Below, piece by piece: positions 34,901 to 43,514 of a DNA stretch of 64,000 bases. The stretch is from Salinilacustrithrix sp034522155 (GTDB lineage Bacteria > Actinomycetota > Acidimicrobiia > Acidimicrobiales > Salinilacustritrichaceae). Numbering within the stretch: position 1 is the stretch's first letter; each line of letters opens with the position of its first letter. The notes under the pieces are model-generated. The model had not been told where the DNA came from. It was given only the letters and a program-made list of their open reading frames with translations, and made no database searches. Made by a program: the position numbers and the translations under genes. Location: contig JAXHLP010000005.1 in assembly GCA_034522155.1 (NCBI GenBank), forward strand, positions 62,001-126,000. The letters are read 5' to 3'.

Positions 34901-35637
34901 TGCTCGCATCACGGGCGGAGCAGCACGCCCTCCACTGGAACGGCATCCGTCGCCTCCTCGCGCTCCAGCTGCCCCGGCCCGCCCGGACGCTCCAACAGGC
35001 CATGGATTCCCGCGATCTGCTCGGCCTCGCGACCGCGCCGCACGGGACGGTCAGCGCGGCATGCGACGACGCGCTCGACGCCGTGTTGGACGCGGTCATG
35101 CTCGACGAGGGTGGTCCGGTGTGGGACGAGGCGTCGTTCGACGCGCTGCTGGTCTCGGTTCGCGACCGCTACCTCGACGACCTCGAGCGTGTCGTACGGG
35201 TCATGGCCGAGGCGACCCCCCACGTCGATCGGATCCGCGAGCGGCTCCACGGTCCGGCCCCTGTCGAGTGGGCCGAGTCCCTCGACGACGTCGAGACCCA
35301 ACTCGCCCACCTGGTGTTCGACGGCATGGCCGTGACCATCGGTGCCGACCGCATCGGCCATCTGCCTCGCTATCTCGCAGCCGTCGACGTCCGCCTCGAC
35401 AAGCTACGCGACGGCGTGCGGGCCGATCGGGAGCGGATGGAGGTCGTCCACCGCGTGATGGCCGAGCACGCAGCGCTGGTCACCGAGCTCGGTCTGACCG
35501 CAGCGCTCGACGACATCCGCTGGATGATCGAGGAGCTGCGCGTCCAGCAGTTCGCCCAGCACCTCGGCACCGAGGGCAGCGTGAGCGCCCAGCGCATCCG
35601 AAAGTCACTGGCCCAGGTGCGCCGTGAGGCACGATGA
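31906..35637 (+). CDS. hrpA: DEAH-box ATP-dependent RNA helicase HrpA
   Basis: A 1243-residue DEAH helicase with the long C-terminal region of HrpA (about 1300 in E. coli), which rescues stalled ribosomes by acting on mRNA. Motif I is GETGSGKST (31-39), the Walker B is DEAH (125-128), and RAGRCGRVAPG is motif VI. Conserved C-terminal blocks PPKWVVAAELVET, SLPKPVRRN-like ALPKPVRRNLVPAPD and IRWMIEELRVQQFAQ are intact. About 20 extra residues near 567-587 are encoded by a pair of perfect hairpins. The ATG follows a CAGACT box by 14 nt. Confidence 0.95.
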   Translation: MDFTAPDLPITTWKDELLAAIRDHQVVVVAGETGSGKSTQLPKYCLELGHGLVGHTQPRRIAARSVAERVAEEVGVELGAEVGYAVRFTDKVGKDTRLKVMTDGILLNELQRDRDLRAYDTIIVDEAHERSLNIDFLLGYLEQLLPRRPELKVIVTSATIDTERFAAHFDLGAGPAPVVEVSGRTYPVDVRYEPPDDDDTVAAATDAVQRLLDEGMGDVLVFQSGEREIRDTAEAVEDLDLPNTEVLPLFARLSAAEQHRVFAPHGGRRVVIATNIAETSLTVPGIRSVVDPGLARISRYNKRTKVQRLPIEAVSQASADQRAGRCGRVAPGVCIRLYEEEDYLERPEFTEPEILRTNLASVILQMTALGLGDVESFPFVEPPDRRHIADGVTLLTELGALQTGRPKHDRRLTELGRRLARLPVDPTLGRMVLEAERNGCVHEVMVIAASLSIQDVRERPTGQEERAGQLHARFKVPGSDFLGILALWDHLRERQRELGSSKFRRECRDEFLHFVRIREWQDVYTQLRQVARSLKLEVNRQPADEVAIHRSLLAGLLANVGNRLDDGPSRSKTNARHSSVPGPRGPGNEFLGPRGGRFAVGRGSVLSRQPPKWVVAAELVETNRLWARTVATVQPQWIEHAAAHLVKRSYGEPFWNQERGSAQVVERVQLRALVLVEGRAVDLDRIDRAQARELFILHALVRGEWDSHHRFVDDNRETIEEVRALEDRARRRDILVDEDVVCDFFDARVPDEVSDVRRFDRWWKDAARDRPHLLDLTVDDLTDDEAEDVDDESFPTVWTSGDVDHEIGYEFEPGAAHDGPVFEIPVAVLNRIPPAPYEWLVPGLRLELITAMIRALPKPVRRNLVPAPDVAAEVHARVSPDDGALRPVLAAELSRRAGVPVEASMWDDAELPSHLRPWFRVTGDEGVLAEGPDLAELERRLRAHVRSTVVAESGTLERDGLTAWSIGTLPKVVTSEVGGLDVEGYPSLIVTGDSVGVRVLASRAEQHALHWNGIRRLLALQLPRPARTLQQAMDSRDLLGLATAPHGTVSAACDDALDAVLDAVMLDEGGPVWDEASFDALLVSVRDRYLDDLERVVRVMAEATPHVDRIRERLHGPAPVEWAESLDDVETQLAHLVFDGMAVTIGADRIGHLPRYLAAVDVRLDKLRDGVRADRERMEVVHRVMAEHAALVTELGLTAALDDIRWMIEELRVQQFAQHLGTEGSVSAQRIRKSLAQVRREAR
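33606..33665 (+). repeat. In-frame palindromic insert within hrpA
   Basis: Hairpin 1 (33621-33641) has perfect 9-bp arms GACGAATGC/GCATTCGTC with a 3-nt loop. Two bases later hairpin 2 (33644-33667) has perfect 10-bp arms TTCCTGGCCC/GGGCCAGGAA with a 4-nt loop. The encoded residues (SRSKTNARHSSVPGPRGPG) fall where other HrpA proteins have a short loop, adding about 20 residues without breaking the frame. This resembles Rickettsia-type palindromic elements that insert into genes. Confidence 0.65.
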
Positions 35638-35641
35638 GAGG

Positions 35642-36484
35642 GTGAGCGGACAGCAGCCGCCGGCGGGTTGGTACGACGATCCCGGGAGCCCGGGGGCAAT
35701 GCGGTACTGGGACGGCACGTCGTGGACCGACCACACGATGCCGGCGGTGGCGCCATCGCCGCTCCCGCCACCGTCCGACACGGTCCCGCCGCCGCCACCC
35801 CCACCCTCCTCGGCCCCACCGCCGCCGTCTGTCGCCGGAGGCCCGCCGCCCCCGCCGCCCCCGCCACCGGGCCCGGCCATGGCCGGCGGTCCGGGGCCCG
35901 TCGACCTGTCCCGGCACCTCCGGGCCGACGGCCGGGTGAAGGGGCCGTCGGCGCTGCTCTCGGGCATCCTCATCGTCCTCGGCGTGGTGGTCGGCATCGT
36001 CGGCCTGGTGCAGTTCGTCTCCGGGATCATCGACGGGTTCGAAGCCCATCGACTCGACACCCCGACCACGGCCGACGTCGACCTCGACACCGGGCGGTGG
36101 CTGGTCTACGAGCGTGTCCGTGGCTTCGGTCCCACGCTGCTGCCCGGCGACGTCAGCGTCACCGACCCGTCCGGCGAGGAGCTGCCGCTCAGCCAGCCCA
36201 GATTCAACGAGACGACCACTCGGGGCACCGCCGAGTACGACGCCGTCGCTCGTTTCGATGTCGAGCAGTCGGGCCGGCACGAGATCCGGGTCGAGGTCTC
36301 CGACGAGTTCGGCGCTGGCCCCGACGTCCTGATCGGCCGCTCCATCACCGACGTGTTCGGCCGCTGGCCCTGGCTCATCGGCGCGATCGTCGGCGGCCTC
36401 GTCTTCATCGTCGGCATCGTGTGCGCGATCGTCGGCTACTCGCACCGACGCGCGGTGCGCCAGGCCGGCGCAACCAGTTCCTGA
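35642..36484 (+). CDS. DUF2510 membrane protein with proline-rich linker
   Basis: A 280-residue protein. An N-terminal DUF2510 module (PPAGWYDDPGSPGAMRYWDG) is followed by a long Pro-rich stretch (about 40-85), a transmembrane helix (GILIVLGVVVGIVGLVQFV), an extracytoplasmic beta-rich domain of about 120 residues and a second helix (LIGAIVGGLVFIVGIVCAIVGY). DUF2510 is common in actinobacterial membrane proteins; no function is established. The GTG start lies 4 bases after the hrpA stop; a GTG 18 bases earlier is possible but would overlap. Confidence 0.8.
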   Translation: MSGQQPPAGWYDDPGSPGAMRYWDGTSWTDHTMPAVAPSPLPPPSDTVPPPPPPPSSAPPPPSVAGGPPPPPPPPPGPAMAGGPGPVDLSRHLRADGRVKGPSALLSGILIVLGVVVGIVGLVQFVSGIIDGFEAHRLDTPTTADVDLDTGRWLVYERVRGFGPTLLPGDVSVTDPSGEELPLSQPRFNETTTRGTAEYDAVARFDVEQSGRHEIRVEVSDEFGAGPDVLIGRSITDVFGRWPWLIGAIVGGLVFIVGIVCAIVGYSHRRAVRQAGATSS

Positions 36485-36506
36485 CCGGTACTCGGCCGAT
36501 CAGGAG

Positions 36507-36523
36507 CTGACGCGGTGTCAGAT
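36507..36523. promoter_or_regulatory. Operator-like palindrome, regulon site 2
   Basis: CTGACGCGGTGTCAGAT is identical over 17 bases to the sense-strand site before the luciferase-like gene at 28.4 kb. Arms are CTGAC/GTCAG with a 5-nt spacer. It stands 9 nt above the CAGGGT -10 candidate (36533-36538) of the following gene. Confidence 0.7.
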
Positions 36524-36545
36524 CATTTCTGCCAGGGTGGCGCCC

Positions 36546-37664
36546 ATGTTGAGCTCCTGGGACGACTACCCCGTGCATCAGATCGCCGAACCCGTCCGTC
36601 ACGTCGGCACCAGCGATCGCAACTTCTACGACCGCTACTACTTCAACCTCCACGGGTGCAGTGACGAGCTGTTCGCGGTCATGGGCATGGGCATCTACCC
36701 CAACCTGGGCACGCACGACGCGTTCCTCACCGTGCGTCGGGGCGACACCCACCACGTCGTGCGCGCCAACCAGCCGCTCGGTGATCGCATGGACACCTCG
36801 ATCGGTCCGTTCCGCATCGAGGTGCTCGAACCCCTGCGTCGGCTCCGGGTCGTGTGCGATGCGCCCGACCTCGACCTGTCGTGCGATCTGACCTGGCAGG
36901 GATCGTTCGAACCGTGGATCGAGCCCCGCCACTACTCCCGCAAGCACGGACGGGTCGTGTTCGACACCAGCCGCTTCGCCCAGAACGGCCGCTGGACCGG
37001 CACGCTGCGGGTCGGCGACGAGGAGTTCGACATCACCCCCGACCGATGGTGGGGCTCCCGCGACCGGTCCTGGGGTGTGCGCCCCGTCGGTGAGCCCGAA
37101 CCGCAGGGCATCCAGACCGAGCCGGTGATGACCGGCATGTGGAACTACGTGCCCATGCAGTTCGACGACCACTCGATCCTGCTCCTCATCCAGGAGGAGG
37201 GAAACGGCCACCGGACCATGGACGAGGGCGTGCGGATCTGGCACGACCCGGCGAAGGCGCCCGAATGGCTCGGTTCGGCCCACGTCGACCACCACCTCCG
37301 GCCCGGGACCCGGTTCGTCGACCAGCCGGCCACCTTCCACCTGCCCGACGCTCCCGGCGGCCCGCTCGAGATCCGCTGCACGCCGCTCGTGTACAACTAC
37401 ATCGGGATCGGTACCGGCTACGGGCTCGGCGACGAGTACCGTCACGGCATGTGGCTCGGCGACGAGCTCACCGTCGAGGGCAAGTCGTGGCCGATGGCCG
37501 AGCTCGACACGTGGGCGTGGTGGGCCATCGTCGAGCACTGCTCACGGTTCGAGTATCCGGGGCCGGACGGCTCGGGCGTCACCGGCTACGGCATGCTCGA
37601 GCACATGTTCATCGGCCCCTATCCCCAGGGCGGCCTCCCCGAAGGAACCTCCGTCGCCGAGTGA
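36546..37664 (+). CDS. Conserved protein, CrtC/AttH-like beta-barrel family (uncertain)
   Basis: A 372-residue soluble protein rich in Trp and beta strands. Motifs such as RDRSWGVRPVGEP, TPDRWWGSRD and LTWQGSFEPWIEPRHY resemble lipocalin-like proteins related to carotenoid hydratase CrtC and AttH, which act on isoprenoid or steroid-like ligands; the match is by eye. CAGGGT lies 7 nt before the ATG, which I prefer over a GTG nine bases earlier. An operator shared with the luciferase-like and CoA-transferase genes lies upstream, linking it to their pathway. Confidence 0.55.
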   Translation: MLSSWDDYPVHQIAEPVRHVGTSDRNFYDRYYFNLHGCSDELFAVMGMGIYPNLGTHDAFLTVRRGDTHHVVRANQPLGDRMDTSIGPFRIEVLEPLRRLRVVCDAPDLDLSCDLTWQGSFEPWIEPRHYSRKHGRVVFDTSRFAQNGRWTGTLRVGDEEFDITPDRWWGSRDRSWGVRPVGEPEPQGIQTEPVMTGMWNYVPMQFDDHSILLLIQEEGNGHRTMDEGVRIWHDPAKAPEWLGSAHVDHHLRPGTRFVDQPATFHLPDAPGGPLEIRCTPLVYNYIGIGTGYGLGDEYRHGMWLGDELTVEGKSWPMAELDTWAWWAIVEHCSRFEYPGPDGSGVTGYGMLEHMFIGPYPQGGLPEGTSVAE

Positions 37665-37686
37665 CCCGAACGAGATCCAACCTGGA

Positions 37687-38553
37687 TCAGGTGAGTTGGC
37701 CGAGGGCGCGTTCCACCGCCTGCGGATACGGGCCGCCGAACTTGATGGCGTGCACCACGAGCGGGGCGAGCTGGTGGAGCGGGACGCGGGACTGCCAGCC
37801 GTCGGCGAGCGGGAACGCCGCCTGGTACTCGGCGAAGCAGGCATCGCCGTAGCCCCCGAAGAGGCGCATCATCGCCAGGTCGAACTCGCGATGGCCGCCG
37901 AACGCGGCCGGGTCGATCAGCCAGTTCTCGCCCTCGACATCGACCAGGCGGTTGCCGGCCCACAGGTCGCCGTGGAGCCGAGCGGGTGGTTCGGGATCGC
38001 CGCAGAGGTCGTCGAGCCGCTCGGTGGCCAGGTCGAGGGTGCGGACCGTCGATCGTTCGAGCGCGCCCTGGTCCTGTGCCATCCGGGCCAACGGTACGAG
38101 GCGTCTGGTGGCGTAGAACTCGACCCAGCTGTCGCAGGGGTCATTGGGCAGGCCCCGACTGCCGGTGGTCCGCCGGTCCTCGCGGCCGAAGCTCGGCGCG
38201 CCGGCGCGGTGGAGCGCGGCGAGCGCTCGACCGAGGGTCGGCTCGGTGTCTGGGCGCGACGAACCCTCGTCGATCCACTCGAGCGCGAGGAAGGGCGGAT
38301 CGTCGGACACGGCCAGCACCTCGGGGACGCGAACGGCGCCAGCCTCGTGGAGCCAGTCGAGGCCGTTGGCCTCGGTGGTGAAGAACCCCTCGGGCGGGTT
38401 CGCATGGGTCTTCACGAACAACAGCCGCCCGTCGTCGAGCTCGACCCGGGACGCCTCGGCCACGTCGCCGCCCGACACCCGGCTGCGGCTGACCGGCCGG
38501 GCGCCGACCTCGCGCTCGATGACGTCGTCGATCTCGTCGCTGCGGTCTGTCAT
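37687..38553 (-). CDS. Fructosamine-3-kinase family protein
   Basis: A 288-residue aminoglycoside-phosphotransferase-like kinase of the fructosamine kinase family. ATP-binding K48 lies in LLFVKTHA. The catalytic loop is LHGDLWAGN, and the metal motif IDPAAFGGHREFDLAM has the family's typical wording. It phosphorylates ketosamines on glycated proteins so that they decompose. Its ATG overlaps the stop of the alpha-glucosidase gene by 4 bases, so sugar release and repair of sugar damage would be co-expressed. Confidence 0.9.
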   Translation of the reverse strand: MTDRSDEIDDVIEREVGARPVSRSRVSGGDVAEASRVELDDGRLLFVKTHANPPEGFFTTEANGLDWLHEAGAVRVPEVLAVSDDPPFLALEWIDEGSSRPDTEPTLGRALAALHRAGAPSFGREDRRTTGSRGLPNDPCDSWVEFYATRRLVPLARMAQDQGALERSTVRTLDLATERLDDLCGDPEPPARLHGDLWAGNRLVDVEGENWLIDPAAFGGHREFDLAMMRLFGGYGDACFAEYQAAFPLADGWQSRVPLHQLAPLVVHAIKFGGPYPQAVERALGQLT

Positions 38554-40595
38554 TCGTCGCTCCACCCGGGGCCGATCCACACCGTCTCGGTCTCCCACGA
38601 CGCTGGGTCCCAGTCGCCCTCCACGACGGTCGTGTGTACCGCAGCGTCGACGATGTCGAACCCAGTGACCCGGTACGAGCCGTCGAGGTGCGCGTGGCCG
38701 TCGCCGTCGTCCTCGTAGAGGGTGCCTGTCGCGTGCCCGTCGCCGGCGGGGTGGACGAGCAGCGTGACGACGTCGATCGGACGCTCGTCGCTCCACTGCA
38801 TCACCGGTCCGAGCGGGAGGATCGCACCGGGACGCAGGTACAGCTCCGGGAGGTCGCGGTCCTTGGCCTCGACCGGATCGTCGAGGAGGTCCACGCGGCG
38901 CCAGCCCACCGGGACGGGAGCATCGGGGCCCGCCCCGACCTTCGTGACGTCGCCGCGCACGTAGAGGTCGCGCCCGAGGAGGAACGCGGTGTCGATGTCG
39001 CGCAGTGCATCGTCGGCCGGGTCGGCGAAGAACGCCGGGCGCATGATCGGCAGGCCCGACACGCTGGCCTCGCGGGCGAGGGTGTAGAGGTACGGCAGCA
39101 GGCGGTAGCGGCGCTCCAGCGCCCGACGGCACGTGGCCTCGACCTCATCGCCGAAGGCCCACGGCTCCTGGGGCGGGGTGTCGAGCATCGCGTGGTTACG
39201 GGCGAAGGGGAACAGGCAGCCGATGCCCATCCAGCGGGCCAGCAAGGCCCCGTCGCACCGCCCGGCGAAGCCTCCGATGTCGGGGCCGGAAATCGGCTGT
39301 CCCGACAGGCCGAGGTTGAGGACCATCGGGATCGACCAGGCGAGGTGGTCCCAGGTGCTGACGTTGTCGCCTGTCCAGGTGGCCGCGTAGCGCTGGCCGC
39401 CGAGGAACGTCGACCGGGTCAGCAGGAACGGTCGGGCCTCGGGCCGGGCCGCTTCCATCCCGCGGCGCGATGCCTCGGTCATCAGCATCCCGTAGACGTT
39501 GCGGTAGCGGGCGTGGCTGTCGGGTCCACCGAGCGCGTCGTCGGCCCGGTGCCGCGAGTCGGCCGGGATCGTCCGGTCGGGCATGTCCTCGAGGTTGGTC
39601 GGCTCGTTCATGTCGTTCCACACCGCGTCGATGCCGTGGGCGAGGAACTCGTCGTAGAGACCGGCCCACCAGTCGCGGGTCTCGGCACGGGTGAAGTCGG
39701 GCCACGCGCTGCGTCCCGGCCACACCACGCCGTGGAGCTCCTCGCCGCCGGCGTCGGTGACGAGATGACCGCCGCCCCGCGCGTCGTCGTAGATCGAGTA
39801 GCCGTCCTCGATCTTGATGCCGGGGTCGATCATCCACGCGGATCGCCACCCGAGCTCGTGGAGCTCGCGGACCAATCCGGCGGGGTCGGGAAACCCATCG
39901 GGATCGAAGGTGAACACCCGGAACTCGTCCATGTAGTCGATGTCGATCCAGATCACGTCGGCGGGGAGCTGGCGCTCACGGAAGCGGCGGGCGAGAGCCC
40001 GGACCTCGTCGGCTGGCGCGTACGACCACCGACTCTGGTGGTAGCCGAGCGCCCAGCGGGGAGGCATCGGCATCCGGCCGGTCAGGGCCGCGAGCGTCCG
40101 GACGACCTCGGCGGGACCGTCGCCGTCGATGATGGTGACGGCCGGCGGGGGGCCGTCGACCTCGAACAGGAGATGGTCGTGGAGGTGCGCCGTGTACTGC
40201 CATGTCGTTTCGACGATCACCCCGAAGGCCGAGCCGTCTCCCCGTACGCACAGCACCCACGGATGGGCCTGGTAGAGGCTGTCGGACCGATCGTCGTAGG
40301 CGAAGGCATCGTGGGTGGCGCCGGTGATCTTGCGACCGGTGTGCCGGAGCGGGCCGCAGACCTCGCCCAGCCCGTAGCGGTCGGTCGCCGCCGCCGCCCG
40401 GATCCGCACCAGCGACCGGCCCGCCGTGACGGCGAAGTCGGGGACCGCATCGCCGAGACGGTCGGCGGGCTCGCTGCCGGGCTCGGCCGGGTACGCGGGA
40501 AATGGCGGTGGCGGGCCGTCGAGCAGCGGATTGTGGTGTCGTCGAGCACGACCGCCGACGTCGGTGATCGTGTCCGCCGACAACCAGGTGAGCAT
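38550..40595 (-). CDS. Glycoside hydrolase family 31 alpha-glucosidase
   Basis: A 681-residue GH31 enzyme. The nucleophile Asp is in DAVWNDMNEPT, and the acid/base Asp is in TWTGDNVSTWDHL; RWALGYHQSRWSY and DVIWIDIDYMDEFRVF mark the barrel. No signal peptide is visible, so it acts on imported oligosaccharides. The ATG beginning MLTWLSADT is chosen because upstream residues are compositionally unlike the family. It forms a 4-base overlapping pair with fructosamine kinase. Confidence 0.92.
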   Translation of the reverse strand: MLTWLSADTITDVGGRARRHHNPLLDGPPPPFPAYPAEPGSEPADRLGDAVPDFAVTAGRSLVRIRAAAATDRYGLGEVCGPLRHTGRKITGATHDAFAYDDRSDSLYQAHPWVLCVRGDGSAFGVIVETTWQYTAHLHDHLLFEVDGPPPAVTIIDGDGPAEVVRTLAALTGRMPMPPRWALGYHQSRWSYAPADEVRALARRFRERQLPADVIWIDIDYMDEFRVFTFDPDGFPDPAGLVRELHELGWRSAWMIDPGIKIEDGYSIYDDARGGGHLVTDAGGEELHGVVWPGRSAWPDFTRAETRDWWAGLYDEFLAHGIDAVWNDMNEPTNLEDMPDRTIPADSRHRADDALGGPDSHARYRNVYGMLMTEASRRGMEAARPEARPFLLTRSTFLGGQRYAATWTGDNVSTWDHLAWSIPMVLNLGLSGQPISGPDIGGFAGRCDGALLARWMGIGCLFPFARNHAMLDTPPQEPWAFGDEVEATCRRALERRYRLLPYLYTLAREASVSGLPIMRPAFFADPADDALRDIDTAFLLGRDLYVRGDVTKVGAGPDAPVPVGWRRVDLLDDPVEAKDRDLPELYLRPGAILPLGPVMQWSDERPIDVVTLLVHPAGDGHATGTLYEDDGDGHAHLDGSYRVTGFDIVDAAVHTTVVEGDWDPASWETETVWIGPGWSDE

Positions 40596-40749
40596 CGGAC
40601 GCACGGTACCAACGCTCCCGCTTGCGCCGGTGCGGTTCCCCACGGCGGGGATGTCCCTGTACACCCCACGCCGTGCGGTCGCGCACTTCGGGTACGGATC
40701 ATCCACTCGCTTGGATGACGAGCGTCCTCTGATCGACGAGACTGGGGGC

Positions 40750-41841
40750 GTGATCGACCTGACCGTGCTGTCGATCCCGATCTACTTCGGGACGATGGAG
40801 GCTGAACGGCGCTACCTGGCGGCTCGAGCCGCCGAGGAGGGTCCGAGCGCGGGGGACTACGAGCGCAACGACACGATCACGTCGCTCACGATGGGGGTCG
40901 GATCGCTGCTGGCCCCGCTCGTGGCGCCGAAGGTCGTCAAGGGCATCGTCCCCGGTCGCGGCAAGTACTGGAAGGTACTCGTAACGGCCGCGGCCGCGGC
41001 CGCGGCGGCCACGTCGATGGCCGACCGGGTCGCCGAGCGGGAACCGGACGACACGGGTCGGGGCCCCATCGCCCGGCGGGTTCGCCGGTGGGCCGGCCCC
41101 GTCGCCGTCGCGGCCGGCACGCTCGCGACCTCGACCTTCCTCGCCGACCGGACCGATCCCGAACGCCTGTGGGAGCGGGGCAAGGCACGCGACCTCGGCT
41201 CGGGGCCGCTCGCGTGGGTCGCAGCCGTGGCCGGGTGGGACTTCATCTACTACTGGAACCACCGGTTCATGCACGAGGTCCGGGGCATGTGGGCGATCCA
41301 CGTGGTCCACCACTCGAGCGAGCGCTACAACCTGTCGACGGCGCTGCGCCAACCCGTGGCCGAGGTGCTCGGTGTGTGGGTGCCCTACGGGCTCCTGGCC
41401 CGCTTCGGTGTCAGCCCGTACCTGATCACCCAGGCCCGGGCGCTCAACCTGCTGTACCAGTACTGGATCCACACCGAGACCATCGGGAAGCTGGGTCCGG
41501 TGGAGACGGTCTTCAACACCGCCTCCCATCACCGGGTGCACCACGGGTCGAACCCGCCGTACATCGACCGAAACCACGGCTCGATCCTCATCGTGTGGGA
41601 CAAGCTCTTCGGCACCTTCGAGCCCGAGGACGAACCGGTGGTCTACGGGCTGACCAAGAACATCGGGTCGTTCAACCCGGTGGTGGTCGTCGGCCACGAG
41701 TACCGGGACATCCTCCGGGACGTGGCCGAGTCGCGGAACTGGCACGACCGCCTCTCGTTCGTGCTGCGCGGGCCGGGTTGGGCCGACGAGCGCCACCGCG
41801 AGCGGGCCGAGCTCGCCCCCGTCGCCGCCGGTGTGTCGTGA
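40750..41841 (+). CDS. Sterol desaturase / fatty acid hydroxylase superfamily membrane protein
   Basis: A 363-residue membrane diiron oxygenase. Histidine clusters HRFMHEVRGMWAIHVVHHSS and SHHRVHHGSNP form the conserved HxxxH/HxxHH set. Hydrophobic segments surround them, and an Ala-rich run near residue 80 is unusual. It would hydroxylate or desaturate a lipid, using O2. GAGACT stands 6 nt before the GTG, fixing this start over much longer frames that cross the divergent promoter. A perfect hairpin follows. Confidence 0.9.
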   Translation: MIDLTVLSIPIYFGTMEAERRYLAARAAEEGPSAGDYERNDTITSLTMGVGSLLAPLVAPKVVKGIVPGRGKYWKVLVTAAAAAAAATSMADRVAEREPDDTGRGPIARRVRRWAGPVAVAAGTLATSTFLADRTDPERLWERGKARDLGSGPLAWVAAVAGWDFIYYWNHRFMHEVRGMWAIHVVHHSSERYNLSTALRQPVAEVLGVWVPYGLLARFGVSPYLITQARALNLLYQYWIHTETIGKLGPVETVFNTASHHRVHHGSNPPYIDRNHGSILIVWDKLFGTFEPEDEPVVYGLTKNIGSFNPVVVVGHEYRDILRDVAESRNWHDRLSFVLRGPGWADERHRERAELAPVAAGVS

Positions 41842-41870
41842 CCAGGGGCTGATCTCGGCTCCGGACGCGG

Positions 41871-41899
41871 ACGAGGCCGCGGATCATCCGCGGCCTCGT
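41871..41899. terminator. Bidirectional terminator hairpin
   Basis: Perfect 13-bp arms (ACGAGGCCGCGGA / TCCGCGGCCTCGT) with a 3-nt loop lie between the convergent desaturase and cold-shock genes. TGCGTTCT follows on the plus side. Confidence 0.75.
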
Positions 41900-41925
41900 G
41901 CGTTCTCACTTCTGGTGGCGTGGTG

Positions 41926-42126
41926 TCAGATGGCTCGGACGTTCTGGGCTTCGTCGCCCTTGCGGCCGGGTCCGACATCGAACTCCACCTTCTGGCCCTC
42001 GTCGAGGGACTTGAAGCCGTCGCCTTGGATGTTGGAGAAGTGGACGAAGACGTCTTCGCCCTCTTCACGGGTGATGAACCCGTAGCCCTTCTCGGCGTTG
42101 AAGAACTTCACGGTACCTGTCGTCAA
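41926..42126 (-). CDS. cspA: Cold shock protein (CspA family)
   Basis: A 66-residue cold-shock domain protein that binds single-stranded RNA and DNA. RNP1 is KGYGFIT and RNP2 is VFVHFS. The protein must begin MTTGTVKFFN, which requires a rare TTG start codon, with TGAGA a few bases upstream. Longer in-frame starts would add 34 residues of no family resemblance, so the region upstream is better read as a 5' leader, as in other csp genes. Confidence 0.93.
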   Translation of the reverse strand: MTTGTVKFFNAEKGYGFITREEGEDVFVHFSNIQGDGFKSLDEGQKVEFDVGPGRKGDEAQNVRAI

Positions 42127-42257
42127 TATCTCATTCGATTCTGTGAATGACCACACGTGTTGCAGTCTGACCGCAACGATAGCGGGTCGAAGGTCCGTTC
42201 GCGGCCCCGGTCCACCGTTGCTTGTCACGGCCCGCTGACCTTCTAGCGTGGCTCGAC

Positions 42258-42518
42258 ATGTCTGACTACGAGATTCCCCGGCCCGAGCCCAAGGAGATCG
42301 ACGAGAAGAAGTGGCTCGAGTGGAAGGACGTCATGGAGCGGGCCATCCTGCGGGCCCACCCGCTCGAGGAGTTCGGCAAGGTCCAGCGCTGCGACAACTG
42401 CCTCTACTACCTCGACCCCGACGAGGAGCTGAGCTACTGCTGGCACCCCGAGCTGCGGATCCTCGTGGGTGGCGACTGGTGGTGCCAGTGGTGGGAGGAG
42501 ATCCCCGAGGACGAGTGA
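42258..42518 (+). CDS. Small four-cysteine, tryptophan-rich protein (Fe-S or zinc site)
   Basis: An 86-residue acidic protein. Four cysteines occur as C-x2-C (CDNC), then C in SYCWHPE and C in WWCQWW, spaced 13-14 residues apart. The pattern resembles HiPIP-like small subunits or zinc ribbons; which metal is unclear. Ends in many acidic residues. TAGCGT stands 8 nt before the ATG, suggesting a leaderless message. Divergent from cspA. Function not recognised. Confidence 0.75.
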   Translation: MSDYEIPRPEPKEIDEKKWLEWKDVMERAILRAHPLEEFGKVQRCDNCLYYLDPDEELSYCWHPELRILVGGDWWCQWWEEIPEDE

Positions 42519-42527
42519 CCGGCTCGC

Positions 42528-43502
42528 TCACCTGATGCCGGCGCGGTCGAGCGCCTCGATCGTCCGGTCCCGGCCCACCTGGATGAGCTCCTCGGCACGG
42601 GCGAACTCGAAGGTCCTCGCGCTGACCTTGGGGACCTCGATCAGGATGTCGGGCGGGTAGCCGGCGAGCTTGTAGCTGGTGAGCGTGGCCTGCATCACCT
42701 CGAACGAGAGGTTCATGATGTCGAGCCGCCCCAGTTGCTCGATCGCCGCGGCCTCGGTCGGATCGCGGCCGCCGTCGTCGCGCAGGATCCGGGCCCGTAC
42801 CACGTCCCAGTCGAGCAGCCGGCTGGCGCGCTGGCGCCACGACTCGGGCGCGTCGGTGCCGAGCTCGTCGTCGAGGTCGTCCGGCTCGGACAGCACCGGG
42901 CCGGACGGGCGGGTGGGGGTGTGGCGCCGGGAATCCCCTGACAGGTTCACGGCGACGGTGAGGTCGGCCTGGGCGGCCAGCGTCGGCAGGATCGGTACCG
43001 GGTTCATCAGCCCTCCGTCGACCAGGAGCTGGTTGTCGGTGATCACCGGGGCCAGCAGCGACGGGATGGCGATCGACGCGCGGATGGCGTCGGCGAGGGG
43101 GCCGTCCTGGAACCACACCTCCCGCTGCGAGAGGAGGTCGGTGGCGACGGCGGTGTAGGCGACCGGAAGCTCCTCGATGGTCACGTCGCCCACCATCTCG
43201 GTGACCATGGCGAACAGCTTCTCGCCCCGGATCGCGCCCATCGACGACAGCGACAGATCGACGAGGCGCAGCACATCGCGGGAGCGGAGCGTGACGGCCC
43301 AGTCGCGGTAGTCCTGCAGGTGCCCGGATGCGTAGACGCCACCGATGAGTGCCCCCATCGAGCAACCGGACACGGCGACGACCTCGAGACCGCGCTCCTC
43401 GAGCACTTCGAGCACGCCGATGTGGGCGTGGCCGCGCGCCCCGCCACTCCCGAGCACGATGGCCACCTTCTGGGGGTTCGGACCGTTCTCTACGACATCC
43501 AT
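42528..43502 (-). CDS. Patatin-like phospholipase (RssA/NTE family)
   Basis: A 324-residue patatin-fold lipid acyl hydrolase. The oxyanion motif is GSGGARG (19-25), nucleophile S48 is in GCSMG, and the dyad Asp is in DGGLMN. No signal peptide or membrane helix is evident, so it acts at the inner face of the membrane. It follows the YqeY gene by 12 bases on the same strand and is probably co-transcribed. Confidence 0.92.
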   Translation of the reverse strand: MDVVENGPNPQKVAIVLGSGGARGHAHIGVLEVLEERGLEVVAVSGCSMGALIGGVYASGHLQDYRDWAVTLRSRDVLRLVDLSLSSMGAIRGEKLFAMVTEMVGDVTIEELPVAYTAVATDLLSQREVWFQDGPLADAIRASIAIPSLLAPVITDNQLLVDGGLMNPVPILPTLAAQADLTVAVNLSGDSRRHTPTRPSGPVLSEPDDLDDELGTDAPESWRQRASRLLDWDVVRARILRDDGGRDPTEAAAIEQLGRLDIMNLSFEVMQATLTSYKLAGYPPDILIEVPKVSARTFEFARAEELIQVGRDRTIEALDRAGIR

Positions 43503-43514
43503 CCTGGCCCGACC

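Noticed and set aside
41926..42228. Longer cold-shock protein of 100 residues
   Set aside because: The first 34 residues match no cold-shock family sequence; the conserved domain starts at the TTG codon.
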